A DNA stretch of 46,127 bases from NCBI RefSeq assembly GCF_013185195.1, contig NZ_JAAZWC010000035.1, positions 1 to 46,127 of the forward strand, read 5' to 3'. Within the stretch, counting starts at the first letter, position 1; every line of letters starts with the position of its first letter. Both the position numbers and the translations under genes were made by a program. Below are positions 1-8,131 of this stretch, piece by piece. The stretch comes from Saccharibacillus qingshengii (GTDB lineage Bacteria; Bacillota; Bacilli; Paenibacillales; Paenibacillaceae). A model generated the notes under the pieces. That model did not search any database. It worked only from the letters and a program-made list of their open reading frames with translations, and was not told where the DNA came from.

Positions 1-148
1 GAGCTTCGTTTATTTGGCTTCGACGATGATTTTATTGAAATAGTTGGGCGGAATCGGGTTTTAAAACACGCCCTAGTGACCTTCTCTTTTTTTCACCTTG
101 TCTGAAGTGGACGTTCACCGTCAACCCAAAGCTTATCGGAGGTGTAAG

Positions 149-964
149 ATGATTTCTTTCAGGGCAAGTTCGTTTACAGGCAATATCCGGCTTTACCGGG
201 TGCTGGCCGCCAAAGCCTACGCCCGCAACATCCAGTACAGAGGCTCGCATCTGCTGCATAATTTCGCGAGCAGCATCTTCGGCTATCTGTACGCCTGCAT
301 CTGGATCGGGCTCGGCCGCGACCATTCGCTCGGCGAATACGGCATGCTTGGCATGATGCACTACATTACGTTTACCCAGGCTTCGCTGTGGGTCTCGAGC
401 TTCACGACGAACGGCCTCGGCATTCCGCAGTCGGTGCGCACGGGGCAGATCGCGCTCGACCTGATGCGTCCGGTCCATCTGTTCGCGCATCTCGCCGCCA
501 AGGAAGCGGGGCAGATCGCGTATCAGTTTCTGTACAAATCGATCCCTGTCTACCTCATCATGCTGCTGGCGCTTGGCCTGACTCCGGCGGAGAACGGGAG
601 GACGCTGCCGGTCGCGCTGCTTGCGCTGGCGGGAGCGGCGTATGTGTCGCTTTGTCTGAATTATCTGATCGGGATCAGCTCCCTGTGGACGACGGAATCC
701 TCCTGGCTCTACTGGGGCAATCAGGCGATGATGAATCTGCTGGCCGGTTTTTTTATCCCGCTGCAATGGCTGCCGCTCTGGCTGCAGCATATCGCGTGGG
801 CGTCTCCGTATCCGTTTATGCTCTATGCTCCGACACAGCTGTACCTGGGCAAAGGGGAACCCGTCCTGCTGCTCGGCACGCTGGCCTGGTGCGCGGTGCT
901 GACTTTGCTGTGTCTGCTCGCTACGCGTCTGCTTCGGCATAAGGTGGAGGTGCAGGGAGGATGA
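149..964 (+). CDS. ABC-2 type transporter permease, first subunit
   Basis: A 271-residue polytopic membrane protein with about six hydrophobic segments (for example VALLALAGAAYVSLCLNYLIG). By sequence style it belongs to the ABC-2 permeases of the COG4587 type, which pair with a second permease and a DrrA-like ATPase to form an exporter; the substrate cannot be told. The open frame extends upstream to 98, but I choose the ATG at 149 because GGAGGTG lies directly before it at good spacing and the upstream residues are polar and non-membrane. The stop overlaps the next start as ATGA (961-964), indicating translational coupling. No promoter is obvious in the first 140 bases. Confidence 0.85.
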   Translation: MISFRASSFTGNIRLYRVLAAKAYARNIQYRGSHLLHNFASSIFGYLYACIWIGLGRDHSLGEYGMLGMMHYITFTQASLWVSSFTTNGLGIPQSVRTGQIALDLMRPVHLFAHLAAKEAGQIAYQFLYKSIPVYLIMLLALGLTPAENGRTLPVALLALAGAAYVSLCLNYLIGISSLWTTESSWLYWGNQAMMNLLAGFFIPLQWLPLWLQHIAWASPYPFMLYAPTQLYLGKGEPVLLLGTLAWCAVLTLLCLLATRLLRHKVEVQGG

Positions 965-1797
965 CGGAGATTGCGAATGATCGGACAAGTCGACTACGGG
1001 CGGTCCGAAGTTACATAAAGCTGTACCTCCTGCTGATCCGCACCAGTATCCGCAGCCGGATGCAGTACCGGTTCAATTTTGCGTTGGGAACGATCCTGGC
1101 GGCGCTGATCCAGCTGTCCGAATTCCTCATGGTGGCAATCGTGCTGGCGAAGTTCGGTTCGGTCCAGGGCTGGAGCGTACACGAAGTCGGGTATTTGTTT
1201 GCCGTGATGACTTTTTCCAAAACGATTTATCGCACTTTCGGGGACGAGGTGCATCATCTGGAGCGCTATCTGGTCGAAGGCGAGCTGGATCAGCTGCTGA
1301 CCAAGCCCCTGCCCGTGCTGCTGACGCTGATGCCCCGCAGTTTCCGGGTGATGTTCGGGGAAGTGATCCAGGGCGGAGCGATTATGATCTGGGCGCTGGG
1401 CGCGATGCTGGGCAGCGGCCAGGTGACGTGGTGGGCGATTCCGCAGACGGTTTTTGCCGTGTTGACCGGAGCGGTGGTGCTGTTCGCGATCGGCCTGGCC
1501 ACGGCGACATGCGGGTTCTGGACGACGCGGATCTCGATGCTGCAAAATATGACCGAAGACGCGGCGCAGACGGCGGCCCGTTATCCGCTCACGCTGTATC
1601 CGGACTGGATGGGCGGCCTGCTGCTGACGGCGATTCCGGTCGGGCTCGTCAATTATCTGCCGGCGCTGTACATTCTGCGGGGCGAGCTCGGAATCTGGGT
1701 ATTTCCGCTGCTGGCCGCTGCCGCTTGTCTGGTGCTGCTGTTTGCCCTGAGATTCTGGACGTTCGGGATCAGCAGGTATCAGAGTACGGGAAGCTGA
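961..1797 (+). CDS. ABC-2 type transporter permease, second subunit
   Basis: A 278-residue membrane protein with about six transmembrane segments, resembling the COG3694 ABC-2 permeases that accompany the preceding subunit type. It starts inside the stop codon of the upstream permease (ATGA overlap). The cytoplasmic N-terminus (residues 1-18) is polar; the stretch GEVIQGGAIMIWALGAMLG and later segments are clearly hydrophobic. Together with the ATPase starting about 50 bases downstream it should make a full exporter with two different permeases and, presumably, two ATPase copies. Related systems move drugs, lipids or peptides, but nothing here identifies the cargo. Confidence 0.85.
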   Translation: MTEIANDRTSRLRAVRSYIKLYLLLIRTSIRSRMQYRFNFALGTILAALIQLSEFLMVAIVLAKFGSVQGWSVHEVGYLFAVMTFSKTIYRTFGDEVHHLERYLVEGELDQLLTKPLPVLLTLMPRSFRVMFGEVIQGGAIMIWALGAMLGSGQVTWWAIPQTVFAVLTGAVVLFAIGLATATCGFWTTRISMLQNMTEDAAQTAARYPLTLYPDWMGGLLLTAIPVGLVNYLPALYILRGELGIWVFPLLAAAACLVLLFALRFWTFGISRYQSTGS

Positions 1798-1848
1798 AAA
1801 GAAGCGGTGTGGTCATCGAAACGATTCGTAAAAGGAGCGGGACGGAGT

Positions 1849-2895
1849 ATGCAAAATTCAGCCAGTCATTCGGATGCGGCGATCGAAGCTTTCGGATTGT
1901 GCAAACAGTTCAAAACGCCGGTCGTGGCGCAGGGGCGCTTCGCCGGCGTACGCTCGCTTTTTGCCAGGGAGTACCGGATCAAAGAAGCGGTGAAAGATAT
2001 CGGCTTTACGGTGGAAAAAGGAGAATTCGTCGGTTATATCGGCCCCAACGGGGCCGGCAAGTCGACGACCATCAAGATGCTGGCCGGTATTCTGCATCCG
2101 TCTGCGGGACAAGTCAAACTGGCGGGTATCGATCCCCATGCCGAACGGGCGCGCTGCGCATCGGGAATCGGCGTCGTATTCGGTCAGCGAAGCCAGTTGT
2201 GGTGGGATCTGCCGGTCAAGGATTCGTATGATATTCTCGCCCGGATGTACGGAGTGAGCGACGCGGATAAGGACAGGCGGCTGGATCAGTTTGCGAAGCT
2301 GCTGGATTTGAACGAGTTCTGGGATACGCCGGTGCGCAAGCTGTCGCTCGGGCAGCGAATGCGGGCAGATATCGCGGCGGCGATGCTGCATGATCCGGAG
2401 CTGTTGTTTCTGGACGAACCGACGATCGGGCTGGATGTGAATGCCAAGCGGAATATCCGGGGATTTTTGAAAACGCTGAATGAAGAATTCGGCAAAACGA
2501 TCCTGCTCACCACGCACGATATGGACGATATCGAGCAGCTGTGCCGCCGGGTGATGGTGATCGGGGGAGGACGCCTGACCTATGACGGAACGGTGGAAGG
2601 CCTGCGGCGGGAGATTGGACTGCCCACAGAGATCAAAGTGACGTATCGGGACGGCTGCACCGTTCCCGGAGAGCGGCAGGGAGCGGCGCAATCCGCGGCT
2701 CTCGGGACCGTCGGCGGGACGCTGCTGCCGCTGCGCATCGTAGCGCGCGGCGAGCACACGCTGACGGTCGAGGTGAACCGGCAGGAGACGCGGACCATGG
2801 ATGTGCTGCGAGAGCTGGGAAGCTGGGGAGAGATCGACGATGTAGAGATGAGGGAGCCGGAATTCGAGGAGGTCATTCGGCGAATATACGGGTAA
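1849..2895 (+). CDS. ABC transporter ATP-binding protein (ABC-2 exporter)
   Basis: A 348-residue ATPase energising the two upstream permeases. Visible motifs: Walker A GPNGAGKST (about residues 65-73), Q-loop around FGQRSQLWWDLP, signature LSLGQRMRADI, Walker B LLFLDEPTIGLD and H-loop TTHDMDD. The insertion before the nucleotide site (VVAQGRFAGVRSLF) and the long C-terminal extension are typical of COG4586 ATPases from such three-gene operons. A GTG at 1807 would lengthen the protein, but the ATG at 1849 is preceded by a GGAG-rich stretch and gives the family's usual start. The stop is followed by a gap of about 100 bases without a clear terminator. Confidence 0.88.
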   Translation: MQNSASHSDAAIEAFGLCKQFKTPVVAQGRFAGVRSLFAREYRIKEAVKDIGFTVEKGEFVGYIGPNGAGKSTTIKMLAGILHPSAGQVKLAGIDPHAERARCASGIGVVFGQRSQLWWDLPVKDSYDILARMYGVSDADKDRRLDQFAKLLDLNEFWDTPVRKLSLGQRMRADIAAAMLHDPELLFLDEPTIGLDVNAKRNIRGFLKTLNEEFGKTILLTTHDMDDIEQLCRRVMVIGGGRLTYDGTVEGLRREIGLPTEIKVTYRDGCTVPGERQGAAQSAALGTVGGTLLPLRIVARGEHTLTVEVNRQETRTMDVLRELGSWGEIDDVEMREPEFEEVIRRIYG

Positions 2896-2992
2896 TAAGC
2901 GAAGAGAGCAGGCGGGCAGCGGCGTTGAATGTTTCGGAGGCCGCCCCGCCTCCTAGGATCGATTCGACCGAAGCGGAGGAATCAAACCCATT

Positions 2993-3724
2993 ATGCAGCA
3001 GGGGAAACCAAGGGATCATCGGCATTTGGGCCGGATTGCGGCAGGCGGCGCTGCGTTCATTCTGGCCGCGCTCGTCTATGTCGTGACGGAAGCGGTCTCG
3101 GCCGCCGCTTGGCAGAATCCGCCTTACTTCTATGCGTACAACTATATCAGCGACCTGGGCGTGGCAAGGTCGCTCACCATTGACGGCCGCGAGGTGCTTT
3201 CGCCGCTGGCGGCCGTCATGAACTTCGGATTTCAGGCCCACGGCTTGCTGTTCGCACTGGGCTGTTTGCTGGTGCTGCCGCTGCTCGACGGCAAAATGAA
3301 AAGATTCGCCTGCGCGGCAGCCCTCGTCCACGGCATCGGCAACGGGATGGTCGGTTATTTTCCGGGCGAATCTTATTCGGGCGTAAGCCCGCACGTCGTT
3401 GGGGCCGGCATGGCGATTCTGGGCGGCAACCTGGCGTTGATCGGGGCCGGCTTGTCGATCGGGCGCCGCGTCGGTGCCCGGGAAGACGGGGCTGTCCTGC
3501 GATTGTCGGACCGTCTGGTCCGCTTCGTCCCTCGCTTAAGCGGGATCGGCATCGGATTGGGCAGTTTCGGGATTGCGGCGCTCGCGATCATGGTCACCCG
3601 AGTGCTTGGCTATCCCGCCGTATTCGAACGCCTCTCCGTGTATACGATGACGGCCTGGGATTTACTCTTCGGCTGCTGCTTGTTGGCTGTTTGGTTCGCG
3701 TCGTCGCGGTCCAAGTCGGCCTGA
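2993..3724 (+). CDS. DUF998 family membrane protein
   Basis: A 243-residue integral membrane protein with about six hydrophobic helices. The opening AAFILAALVYVVTEAVSAAAW, followed by YAYNYISDLGVAR, is the typical start of DUF998 proteins, where the N-Y-I-S-D-L-G motif is the most conserved feature. The biochemical function of the family is not established. GGAGG lies about 13 bases before the ATG, a little far. It follows the ABC-2 operon by 97 bases and is closed by a strong terminator immediately after the stop, so it may be read through from the exporter or transcribed alone. Confidence 0.75.
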   Translation: MQQGKPRDHRHLGRIAAGGAAFILAALVYVVTEAVSAAAWQNPPYFYAYNYISDLGVARSLTIDGREVLSPLAAVMNFGFQAHGLLFALGCLLVLPLLDGKMKRFACAAALVHGIGNGMVGYFPGESYSGVSPHVVGAGMAILGGNLALIGAGLSIGRRVGAREDGAVLRLSDRLVRFVPRLSGIGIGLGSFGIAALAIMVTRVLGYPAVFERLSVYTMTAWDLLFGCCLLAVWFASSRSKSA

Positions 3725-3732
3725 ACAGGGTC

Positions 3733-3780
3733 AAAGCCCCAAGAACTTCGCGACTGCGCTGAAGTTCTTGGGGCTTTTTA
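3733..3780. terminator. Rho-independent terminator, 17-bp perfect stem
   Basis: The arms at 3733-3749 and 3761-3777 are perfect complements (core GCCCCAAGAACTTC) around an 11-base loop, followed by a T run. The A run on the other side lets it also serve the convergent HD-domain gene on the minus strand. Confidence 0.9.
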
Positions 3781-3879
3781 TTGTCTGCGATGCGGATCTG
3801 CCCGTGATGCCGGGCAGGTCGATGGGTTCGTTCTGCCGCAGGCGAATCCGGGCCTTCGGTCCATTTTCTGTTCGGCCTC

Positions 3880-4308
3880 TCACAAATCGTGCGACAGCAG
3901 GGTATCCAGCGCTTTGCTGTATTTTTCCAGCCGCTTTTGATCTTTTTCCGAAGGCTTCTTGATCCGGGTCAGATCCATATTGTCCTGCAGATCGAGGATC
4001 TTGACCCTTGAAGCCAGACGGTTTTCTTTGATCCGAAGAATGAATTCGTGATAGTTCTCTTCTTCCCGCCGCGACAGGCGGTCGACCGCTTCGACGATCT
4101 CGTCGGAGAAGCCTTCGCTGCGCAGGTCGGCAAGCGTCAGGTCGCTGTCCTCGATTGTATCGTGCAGCACAGCGACGATCTGTTCTTCTTCGGTGAGCGC
4201 TTTGAGCATCAGCCGCAGCGGATGGAACACGTAAGGCCGGCCGCCTTTGTCGGTTTGTCCTTCGTGGCATCGGGCGGCGATCGCGATCGCTTTGGTTAAT
4301 GTGGACAT
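3880..4308 (-). CDS. Small HD-domain protein (RelA/SpoT hydrolase-like)
   Basis: A 142-residue soluble protein consisting of little more than one HD domain. Metal and substrate motifs resemble the ppGpp hydrolase half of RelA/SpoT: an early H in AARCHEGQTDKGG, then PYVFHPLRL, then the HD pair in AVLHDTIEDSDLT, and a later RVKILDLQDNMDLTR that supplies the last metal-binding Asp. There is no synthetase, TGS or ACT domain, so this looks like a stand-alone small hydrolase (Mesh1-like in architecture) or another nucleotide phosphohydrolase. The GGAGGG before the ATG fixes the start. It is a single gene with its own promoter region. Function is inferred from motifs only. Confidence 0.8.
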   Translation of the reverse strand: MSTLTKAIAIAARCHEGQTDKGGRPYVFHPLRLMLKALTEEEQIVAVLHDTIEDSDLTLADLRSEGFSDEIVEAVDRLSRREEENYHEFILRIKENRLASRVKILDLQDNMDLTRIKKPSEKDQKRLEKYSKALDTLLSHDL

Positions 4309-4365
4309 GGATATCCCTCCCGTATTTTTAATGAATCGAGTTTCAGGGAAACAACCCCGTTTACA

Positions 4366-4396
4366 AAAAGCCGTCTCCCGATGGAAGACGGCTTTT
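4366..4396 (-). terminator. Terminator of the aldo/keto reductase gene
   Basis: Inverted repeat AAAAGCCGTCT (4366-4376) and AGACGGCTTTT (4386-4396) with a 9-base loop, lying 42 bases past the stop of the minus-strand reductase gene; read on the minus strand it ends in a T run. Confidence 0.85.
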
Positions 4397-4437
4397 GCAT
4401 TTCGCTTGAGAATTGAGGTCCGTTCACGGGATCCGAA

Positions 4438-5268
4438 TCAGAAGTCGAAGTTGTCCGGATCCGGGCCGGTACGCTGGTTCTTGTTCAGTGCTTCAAGCGC
4501 GGTCACATCTTCCGGCGTCAGCGTGAAGTCGAACAGATCCGCGTTCTCGATGATGCGGCTTTCTTTGACGGAGCGGGTCAGTACGACCACGCCTTTGTCG
4601 AGTACCCAGCGGAGCAGGATCTGCGCCGGGGATTTGCCGTATTTGTCGCCGAGGCCGGTCACGACTTCGTTGTCGAACAGCAGACCGCGTGCGAGCGGGG
4701 ACCAGGCTTCGACCTGAATGCCTTTTTGCGCGCAGTAGTTCAGCAGTTCGTTCTGGGTCAGCAGCGGATGGAATTCCACCTGATTGACCGCAGGCACGAC
4801 TTCCGCGTCCGCGAGCAGATCGTCCAGATGATGCGGCTGGAAGTTGCTGACGCCGATCGAACGGATCCGTCCGTCTTTGTACAGCTTTTCCATCGCGCGC
4901 CAAGTGTCTTTGTATTTGCCTTGTACCGGCCAGTGGATCAGATAGAGATCGAGAACATCGAGTCCCAGCTTCTCCATCGTGGCGTCAAAAGCGGCCAGCG
5001 TCTCGTCGTAGCCTTGGTCGCCGTTCCACACTTTGGACGTGATAAACAGATCGTCGCGGTTGGCGCCGGACTCCCGGATCGCTTCGCCTACGCTTTTCTC
5101 GTTCTTGTAAGCCGCCGCGGTATCAATGCCGATATAACCGGCTTTGATGGCCGCTTTGACGGAATCCTTAGCTTCCTCGCCGTCTTGGACCTGCCATACA
5201 CCCAGACCGAACCAAGGCATTTCCACGCCGTTGTTCAGTTTTACTTTTGCAGTCAAACTCGTCGTCAT
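4438..5268 (-). CDS. Aldo/keto reductase (AKR5-like)
   Basis: A 276-residue cytosolic NADPH-dependent aldehyde/ketone reductase of the AKR superfamily, close to Bacillus YvgN/YtbE in style. The catalytic tetrad is complete: D49 (GIDTAAAY), Y54, K79 (ITSKVW) and H112 (LIHWP). Further markers are the substrate-barrel motif IGVSNFQPHHL and the C-terminal cofactor loop around VVVLTRSVKESRI. Length fits the family. Such enzymes detoxify methylglyoxal and other reactive carbonyls; the physiological substrate cannot be told. It is a monocistronic unit with a promoter candidate at 5335-5362 and a terminator right after it. Confidence 0.92.
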   Translation of the reverse strand: MTTSLTAKVKLNNGVEMPWFGLGVWQVQDGEEAKDSVKAAIKAGYIGIDTAAAYKNEKSVGEAIRESGANRDDLFITSKVWNGDQGYDETLAAFDATMEKLGLDVLDLYLIHWPVQGKYKDTWRAMEKLYKDGRIRSIGVSNFQPHHLDDLLADAEVVPAVNQVEFHPLLTQNELLNYCAQKGIQVEAWSPLARGLLFDNEVVTGLGDKYGKSPAQILLRWVLDKGVVVLTRSVKESRIIENADLFDFTLTPEDVTALEALNKNQRTGPDPDNFDF

Positions 5269-5334
5269 TTCAAATTCCTCCTCGTCGTCTATTCGGCGTA
5301 TTCCGCAGACAGCGGAACCGCTATACAGTTACTT

Positions 5335-5362
5335 ATTATAACAAACTTTATTCTTTTAACAA
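5335..5362 (-). promoter_or_regulatory. Candidate sigma-A promoter of the aldo/keto reductase
   Basis: On the minus strand a perfect TATAAT (5335-5340) is preceded at 16 bases by TTGTTA (5357-5362), in an AT-rich stretch about 65 bases upstream of the reductase start. Confidence 0.5.
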
Positions 5363-5456
5363 AATCCGTGCCGCACGCAGGTGCCGACATCGGTTCGTCC
5401 ACGTATAAAATACCCTTCGGGTACATATTCAATCGGATTCGGGCAAAAGAGACGCG

Positions 5457-5501
5457 AAAAAGCCGAAATCCGCAGCGGATCGGAGCGGATTTCGGCTTTT
5501 T
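5457..5501 (-). terminator. Terminator of the MFS transporter gene, 17-bp perfect stem
   Basis: Perfect arms at 5457-5473 and 5485-5501 (core GCCGAAATCCGC), 11-base loop, T run on both strands. It lies about 85 bases past the minus-strand MFS stop, so it most likely ends that transcript. Confidence 0.85.
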
Positions 5502-5587
5502 CGAATACGGGAAACGATTGACGCAGAAGCAGGTTCGGCAGACGAAGCTTCAAGTGAGGGCAATCCGGTTTTTCGTCCGCCGAACCG

Positions 5588-6943
5588 TTACGCTTCCGCT
5601 TCTTCCGAAGGTTTCGTGTACGGCACCCGCAGCAGCACGATCAATCCGATGACGGCCATGACGACGAGTGACAGCAGCGCGGCCCGGCTCGCCAGCGTAC
5701 CGTAACCGGAGAGGGCCCAGGTCACGGAACCGTAGACGAGCGGCCCCAGTACGGAAGACAGTTTGCCGGAGAAAGCGAACAGTCCGAAGAACTGGCCTCT
5801 TTTGTCTTGGGGAGACAGTTCGACGATCATCGTGCGCGACGTGACCCAGAGCGAGCCCATCGCAACGCCGTACAGGCAGGCCGCAGCCCAGAAGACGGCA
5901 TCGGAGAACGCGGCGGCGGCCAGAATCAGCGCAAGAATCAAGACGAGCGCTACGAGTCCGGACGACTTTTTGCCGCCGATCCGCCGGGTGATCAAGCCGA
6001 ACGTATACGAGCCGATGATCGCCCAGACCGTCGCCACCAGGTACAGCAGGATGAACTGCCCGGCACTGAAGCCCATGACGGCCGTAGCGTAGATGCTCAT
6101 CATGGCGATCGCGGTCGCGACAGCGTCGTTGAAAAAGAAGTAGGCGATCATGAACGTGAAGACGGCCCGGTGCTGCTTGGCTTCCTTGAACGTCTCGTAA
6201 ATGTCCCGGTAGCCGCTGAAAAAGGACTTCTTCGTTCCTGCCGCCGAAGGAGCGGGCACCGGAGCTTTTTCTTTGTAGAGAAGCATGATCGGCAGCGAGA
6301 AGAGCAGGAACAGCGCGGCGGTGAGGACGAACGCGAGCGGGTAATCCCCGCTGCCCACGATCAGATAGACGACGAGGCCCATCAGCGTGCCGATATAACC
6401 GACCGCGACGCCGAATCCGGAGATCAGCGGCACCTGCGAACCGGTCGCGATATCGGGCAGCATATTATCGTAGAACAGCTGACTGGAATTGTAGAAGAAT
6501 TTGGCGGCCGTAAAAAAGATCAGGACGATCACGATCGACAGCGGCAGGCCGAGCAGCGACGACGGACTGTCCGTATACGCGGCAAAGCCCATCAAGAACG
6601 TGCAGGCAATCGCGGCGAGCGCAAACGGAACGAGAAACGCCTTTTTGCGGCCGGTCCGGTCCATCCAGACGCCGAGCAGCGGAGTGAAGATGACGAGCAG
6701 CAGGCCTGCCGCGGCGTTGGCGTAGCTGATAAACGTGCTTGCGATCTGATCCATGCGTGCGTCTCCACCGAGCACCTGCTGCAAATACAGCGGGAAAAAG
6801 ATCGTGACGATATTGGAGGAGAAAATCGTGTTCGCAAAATCGTACAGCGCCCAGGACAAAACCGGAAGCGACAGGAACAGCCCCGTGCCGGCTCCGCGTT
6901 TGCGGGTGCGGCGGGGCGGTTTGGAAGCGGCGAGCTGAGACAT
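5588..6943 (-). CDS. MFS transporter, Atg22/UMF1 type
   Basis: A 451-residue, 12-helix major facilitator protein. The opening helix SWALYDFANTIFSSNIVTIF is characteristic of the UMF1 family, which includes yeast vacuolar amino-acid effluxer Atg22 and many uncharacterised bacterial members. The MFS loop 2-3 signature appears as GVWMDRTGRKK, and a central cytoplasmic loop with KKSFFSGYRDIYETFKEAK separates the two six-helix halves. The extreme N-terminus is basic (PPRRTRKRG). Probably an efflux or exchange system for small solutes; substrate unknown. It stands alone, with a terminator after it. Confidence 0.85.
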   Translation of the reverse strand: MSQLAASKPPRRTRKRGAGTGLFLSLPVLSWALYDFANTIFSSNIVTIFFPLYLQQVLGGDARMDQIASTFISYANAAAGLLLVIFTPLLGVWMDRTGRKKAFLVPFALAAIACTFLMGFAAYTDSPSSLLGLPLSIVIVLIFFTAAKFFYNSSQLFYDNMLPDIATGSQVPLISGFGVAVGYIGTLMGLVVYLIVGSGDYPLAFVLTAALFLLFSLPIMLLYKEKAPVPAPSAAGTKKSFFSGYRDIYETFKEAKQHRAVFTFMIAYFFFNDAVATAIAMMSIYATAVMGFSAGQFILLYLVATVWAIIGSYTFGLITRRIGGKKSSGLVALVLILALILAAAAFSDAVFWAAACLYGVAMGSLWVTSRTMIVELSPQDKRGQFFGLFAFSGKLSSVLGPLVYGSVTWALSGYGTLASRAALLSLVVMAVIGLIVLLRVPYTKPSEEAEA

Positions 6944-6987
6944 GGCAATCCCCTTTTCGATACAGAGTCGGAAGTCTTCTTAGACGG

Positions 6988-7014
6988 ATCATACCATTAT
7001 CGAAGCTCCGGCAA
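6988..7014 (-). promoter_or_regulatory. Weak promoter candidate for the MFS gene
   Basis: Minus-strand TATGAT (6988-6993) with TTGCCG 15 bases upstream (7009-7014). The spacer is short, so this is tentative. The rest of the gap 7015-7180 shows no gene or clear structure. Confidence 0.3.
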
Positions 7015-7183
7015 GAGGGGAAGCAGGCAAGATTTACGATCGGAAAATAATTTTGATCCTGGGTTTACGAAGCGCGCAAAGCGGCAGTCCATAAGATCGA
7101 ATCCCTATCCGATAACTTGAGGTATTACCATTTATAGGATTTTTTCGAAAAGCGATGAAAGTCTTTGATGTCCTTGAAATTCG

Positions 7184-7209
7184 GTTTGCCGTGCAAGTAG
7201 GCAGGGTAT
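7184..7209 (+). promoter_or_regulatory. SigmaB-like promoter candidate before the Met-rich gene
   Basis: GTTTGC at 7184-7189 and GGGTAT at 7204-7209 are separated by 14 bases, matching the general-stress sigmaB pattern GTTTAA-N12-15-GGGTAT known from Bacillus. The predicted transcript would carry a leader of about 50 bases. Whether this organism has sigmaB cannot be seen here. Confidence 0.35.
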
Positions 7210-7267
7210 GTAACTACAGATTGGGTACGAACGATTAAATGAAACATACACCGAGGAGGACGAAACG

Positions 7268-7495
7268 ATGGAAAAGATGGCGATGGAAATGATGATGATG
7301 ATGTGCATGGACGAAATGACGAGCAAGATGAACACGATGAAGATGTGTATGGAGAAAATGTCCGGCATGGAAGGCATGAACATGAAAGACATGGGTATGG
7401 ATATGGACATGATGATGAGAAAAATGCAGGAGTGCGACGAGATGATGACTTCGTGCATGTCCATGATGCGCAAAGAAATGGAAATGTCCAAGTAA
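7268..7495 (+). CDS. Methionine-rich small protein (32 Met, 4 Cys in 75 residues)
   Basis: A 75-residue soluble, charged protein in which 32 residues are Met (43%) and four are Cys (positions 13, 27, 56, 63); the rest is mainly K, E, D, S and G. Met occurs as MxM, MxxM and runs of up to five, and three of the Cys sit directly beside Met (MMCM, MCM, SCM). There is no signal peptide or membrane segment; the alternation of Met with Lys/Glu suggests helix. GAGGAGGACGAAACG precedes the ATG at ideal distance, and a very strong terminator follows, so it is a real monocistronic gene. I do not recognise a family. Soft Met/Cys ligands suggest Cu(I)/Ag(I) binding or an oxidant sink; a sporulation role is also possible. 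All of these are inference. Confidence 0.8.
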   Translation: MEKMAMEMMMMMCMDEMTSKMNTMKMCMEKMSGMEGMNMKDMGMDMDMMMRKMQECDEMMTSCMSMMRKEMEMSK

Positions 7496-7532
7496 GATTT
7501 CCGAAGCCGGCTTAGGGAAGAACGGATCACAG

Positions 7533-7586
7533 AAAAGGCGGGCAGTTGAAGGCATGTTCGTACATGCCTTCAACTGCCCGCCTTTT
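7533..7586. terminator. Very long bidirectional terminator hairpin (25-bp stem)
   Basis: Arms 7533-7557 and 7562-7586 pair without mismatch around a four-base loop (TCGT), with an A run on one flank and T run on the other. It separates the Met-rich gene from the convergent 101-residue gene and can terminate both. Confidence 0.9.
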
Positions 7587-7617
7587 CCCGCTGGAACGAC
7601 GTGGACATCGACAGCGG

Positions 7618-7923
7618 CTACACCCGCACATGACGGGAACGGATACGCTGCGAGATGATGATGCGTTCGGTTTTGAGAGCCCAGACCTGCTCCTGCAGCC
7701 GATCCGCTTGAACGGAGCAGGCGCGCATGCCGACAAACAGAGTCTTCAGTTCTTCGTTGATCCGATCAAAACGTTCCCACAGCGCAGCCAAAGCGAGTTC
7801 TTCCTCGGACGCGGGAGGGACGGCGAGCTTTTCGCTCAGGGAAGCGGCCAGGGACGCCTGCCACTGCTTATCACCAAGCGAACCGGCGTAATTGTACAGA
7901 TCCAGATAATCGTCTATCGACAT
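7618..7923 (-). CDS. Small protein of unknown function (101 aa)
   Basis: A soluble 101-residue protein starting MSIDDYLDLYNYAGSLGDKQWQ; the body is helical, Leu- and Glu-rich (residues about 25-85, with LWERFDRINEELKTLF and ADRLQEQVWALKTER) and could form a short coiled coil. It ends in a basic tail (QRIRSRHVRV). GGAG lies 12 bases before the ATG. I do not recognise the family and see no catalytic motif. It is transcribed alone on the minus strand, diverging from the membrane esterase and converging on the shared terminator. Confidence 0.7.
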   Translation of the reverse strand: MSIDDYLDLYNYAGSLGDKQWQASLAASLSEKLAVPPASEEELALAALWERFDRINEELKTLFVGMRACSVQADRLQEQVWALKTERIIISQRIRSRHVRV

Positions 7924-8131
7924 TGAGAAAGTCAGCTCCTTTGATTTCTATTACCGAGTATTATACTAGGTTTTGTTGAATATGCAATCCGTTTTTAATC
8001 TTATCGGTGTTTGAGTGGGAGAAATGAACAGAAACACAGAACGATTTCCTAATACTCTTCGAATGGATTCGACAAATTCTCTTAAGAATAATAGGATACG
8101 AAAGAGAATATACAAGAGGAGAGGATTCAAA

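Noticed and set aside
5404-5424. Short hairpin TACCC-TTCG-GGTA between two genes
   Set aside because: The stem is only about five base pairs with no T run; probably chance.
7235-7573. A 112-codon His-rich frame on the minus strand
   Set aside because: It is the complement of the Met-rich gene: ATG read backwards gives CAT (His). Its start lies inside the terminator hairpin with no good ribosome binding site.
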